From JAKALX01 sp964508715 (GTDB lineage: Bacteria > Chloroflexota > Dehalococcoidia > Tepidiformales > Tepidiformaceae), in contig CAZDUX010000035.1 of NCBI GenBank assembly GCA_964508715.1, positions 1 to 21,825 on the forward strand: a DNA stretch of 21,825 nucleotides. The letters are read 5' to 3'. The position numbers and the translations under genes were made by a program. Every line of letters begins with the position of its first letter. The first letter of the stretch is position 1. Positions 21,777 to 21,825 of this stretch are shown in pieces. Under the pieces are notes generated by a model, which worked only from the letters and a program-made list of their open reading frames with translations, made no database searches and had not been told where the DNA came from.

Positions 21777-21825
21777 CCATCATGATTTTGCACGGCAGGT
21801 GGGGAAGCGCTTCCAGGAGTGTCCC

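Noticed and set aside
1..21825. CRISPR arrays, insertion sequences, transposases, phage or toxin-antitoxin genes
   Set aside because: None seen on either strand; no long direct repeats or integrase beside the tRNA, so no evidence of an integrated element.

Overview
The window is a GC-rich, densely packed bacterial chromosome segment. Gene content points to an environmental heterotroph of the Chloroflexota (Dehalococcoidia/Tepidiforma-like), with an actinobacterium as the alternative. The reasons are peptide-type ABC substrate-binding lipoproteins with combined twin-arginine/lipobox signals, several CaiB/BaiF CoA-transferases, helix-G-type acyl-CoA dehydrogenases, a possibly leaderless gene and the GC-rich codon use. 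This assignment is inference; there is no rRNA marker.

Layout. (1) 56-948, minus: a split YeeE/YedE (TsuA-like) sulfur transporter pair behind a promoter whose -35 box lies in a perfect 19-bp palindrome. (2) 1247-1909, plus: a Bax inhibitor-1 family membrane protein. (3) 1999-6067, minus: a tightly coupled set read from 6067 leftward: LacI-family regulator, an 84-codon ORF, nitronate monooxygenase-like flavoprotein, HAD-like hydrolase, CaiB-type CoA-transferase. (4) 6068-6272: shared regulatory region with a TTGACA promoter and three LacI-type dyads. (5) 6273-16366, plus: a nine-gene run: Tat lipoprotein SBP, two Dpp/Opp-type permeases, acyl-CoA dehydrogenase, amidohydrolase-like protein, enoyl-CoA hydratase-like protein, second acyl-CoA dehydrogenase, two CoA-transferases. 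Most junctions are 4-bp overlaps. (6) 16414-17343, minus: LysR regulator, divergent from (7) a second SBP paralogous to the first and an M28-peptidase-like protein (to 20273). (8) tRNA-Arg(CCT) at 20421-20495. (9) 20590-21741: ferritin-like/VIT1 fusion (MbfA-type) iron or manganese exporter.

Regions 3-7 read as one uptake-and-catabolism island. An unknown solute would be bound by either SBP, imported by the permease pair (no ATPase genes are present here), activated by CoA transfer, and oxidised by acyl-CoA dehydrogenase and crotonase steps. The amidohydrolase-like, M28-like, HAD and nitronate monooxygenase proteins would add side reactions. Both the amidohydrolase-like and M28-like proteins lack the usual metal ligands, and the crotonase lacks one catalytic glutamate, so this is not a textbook pathway. 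The substrate cannot be read from the sequence.
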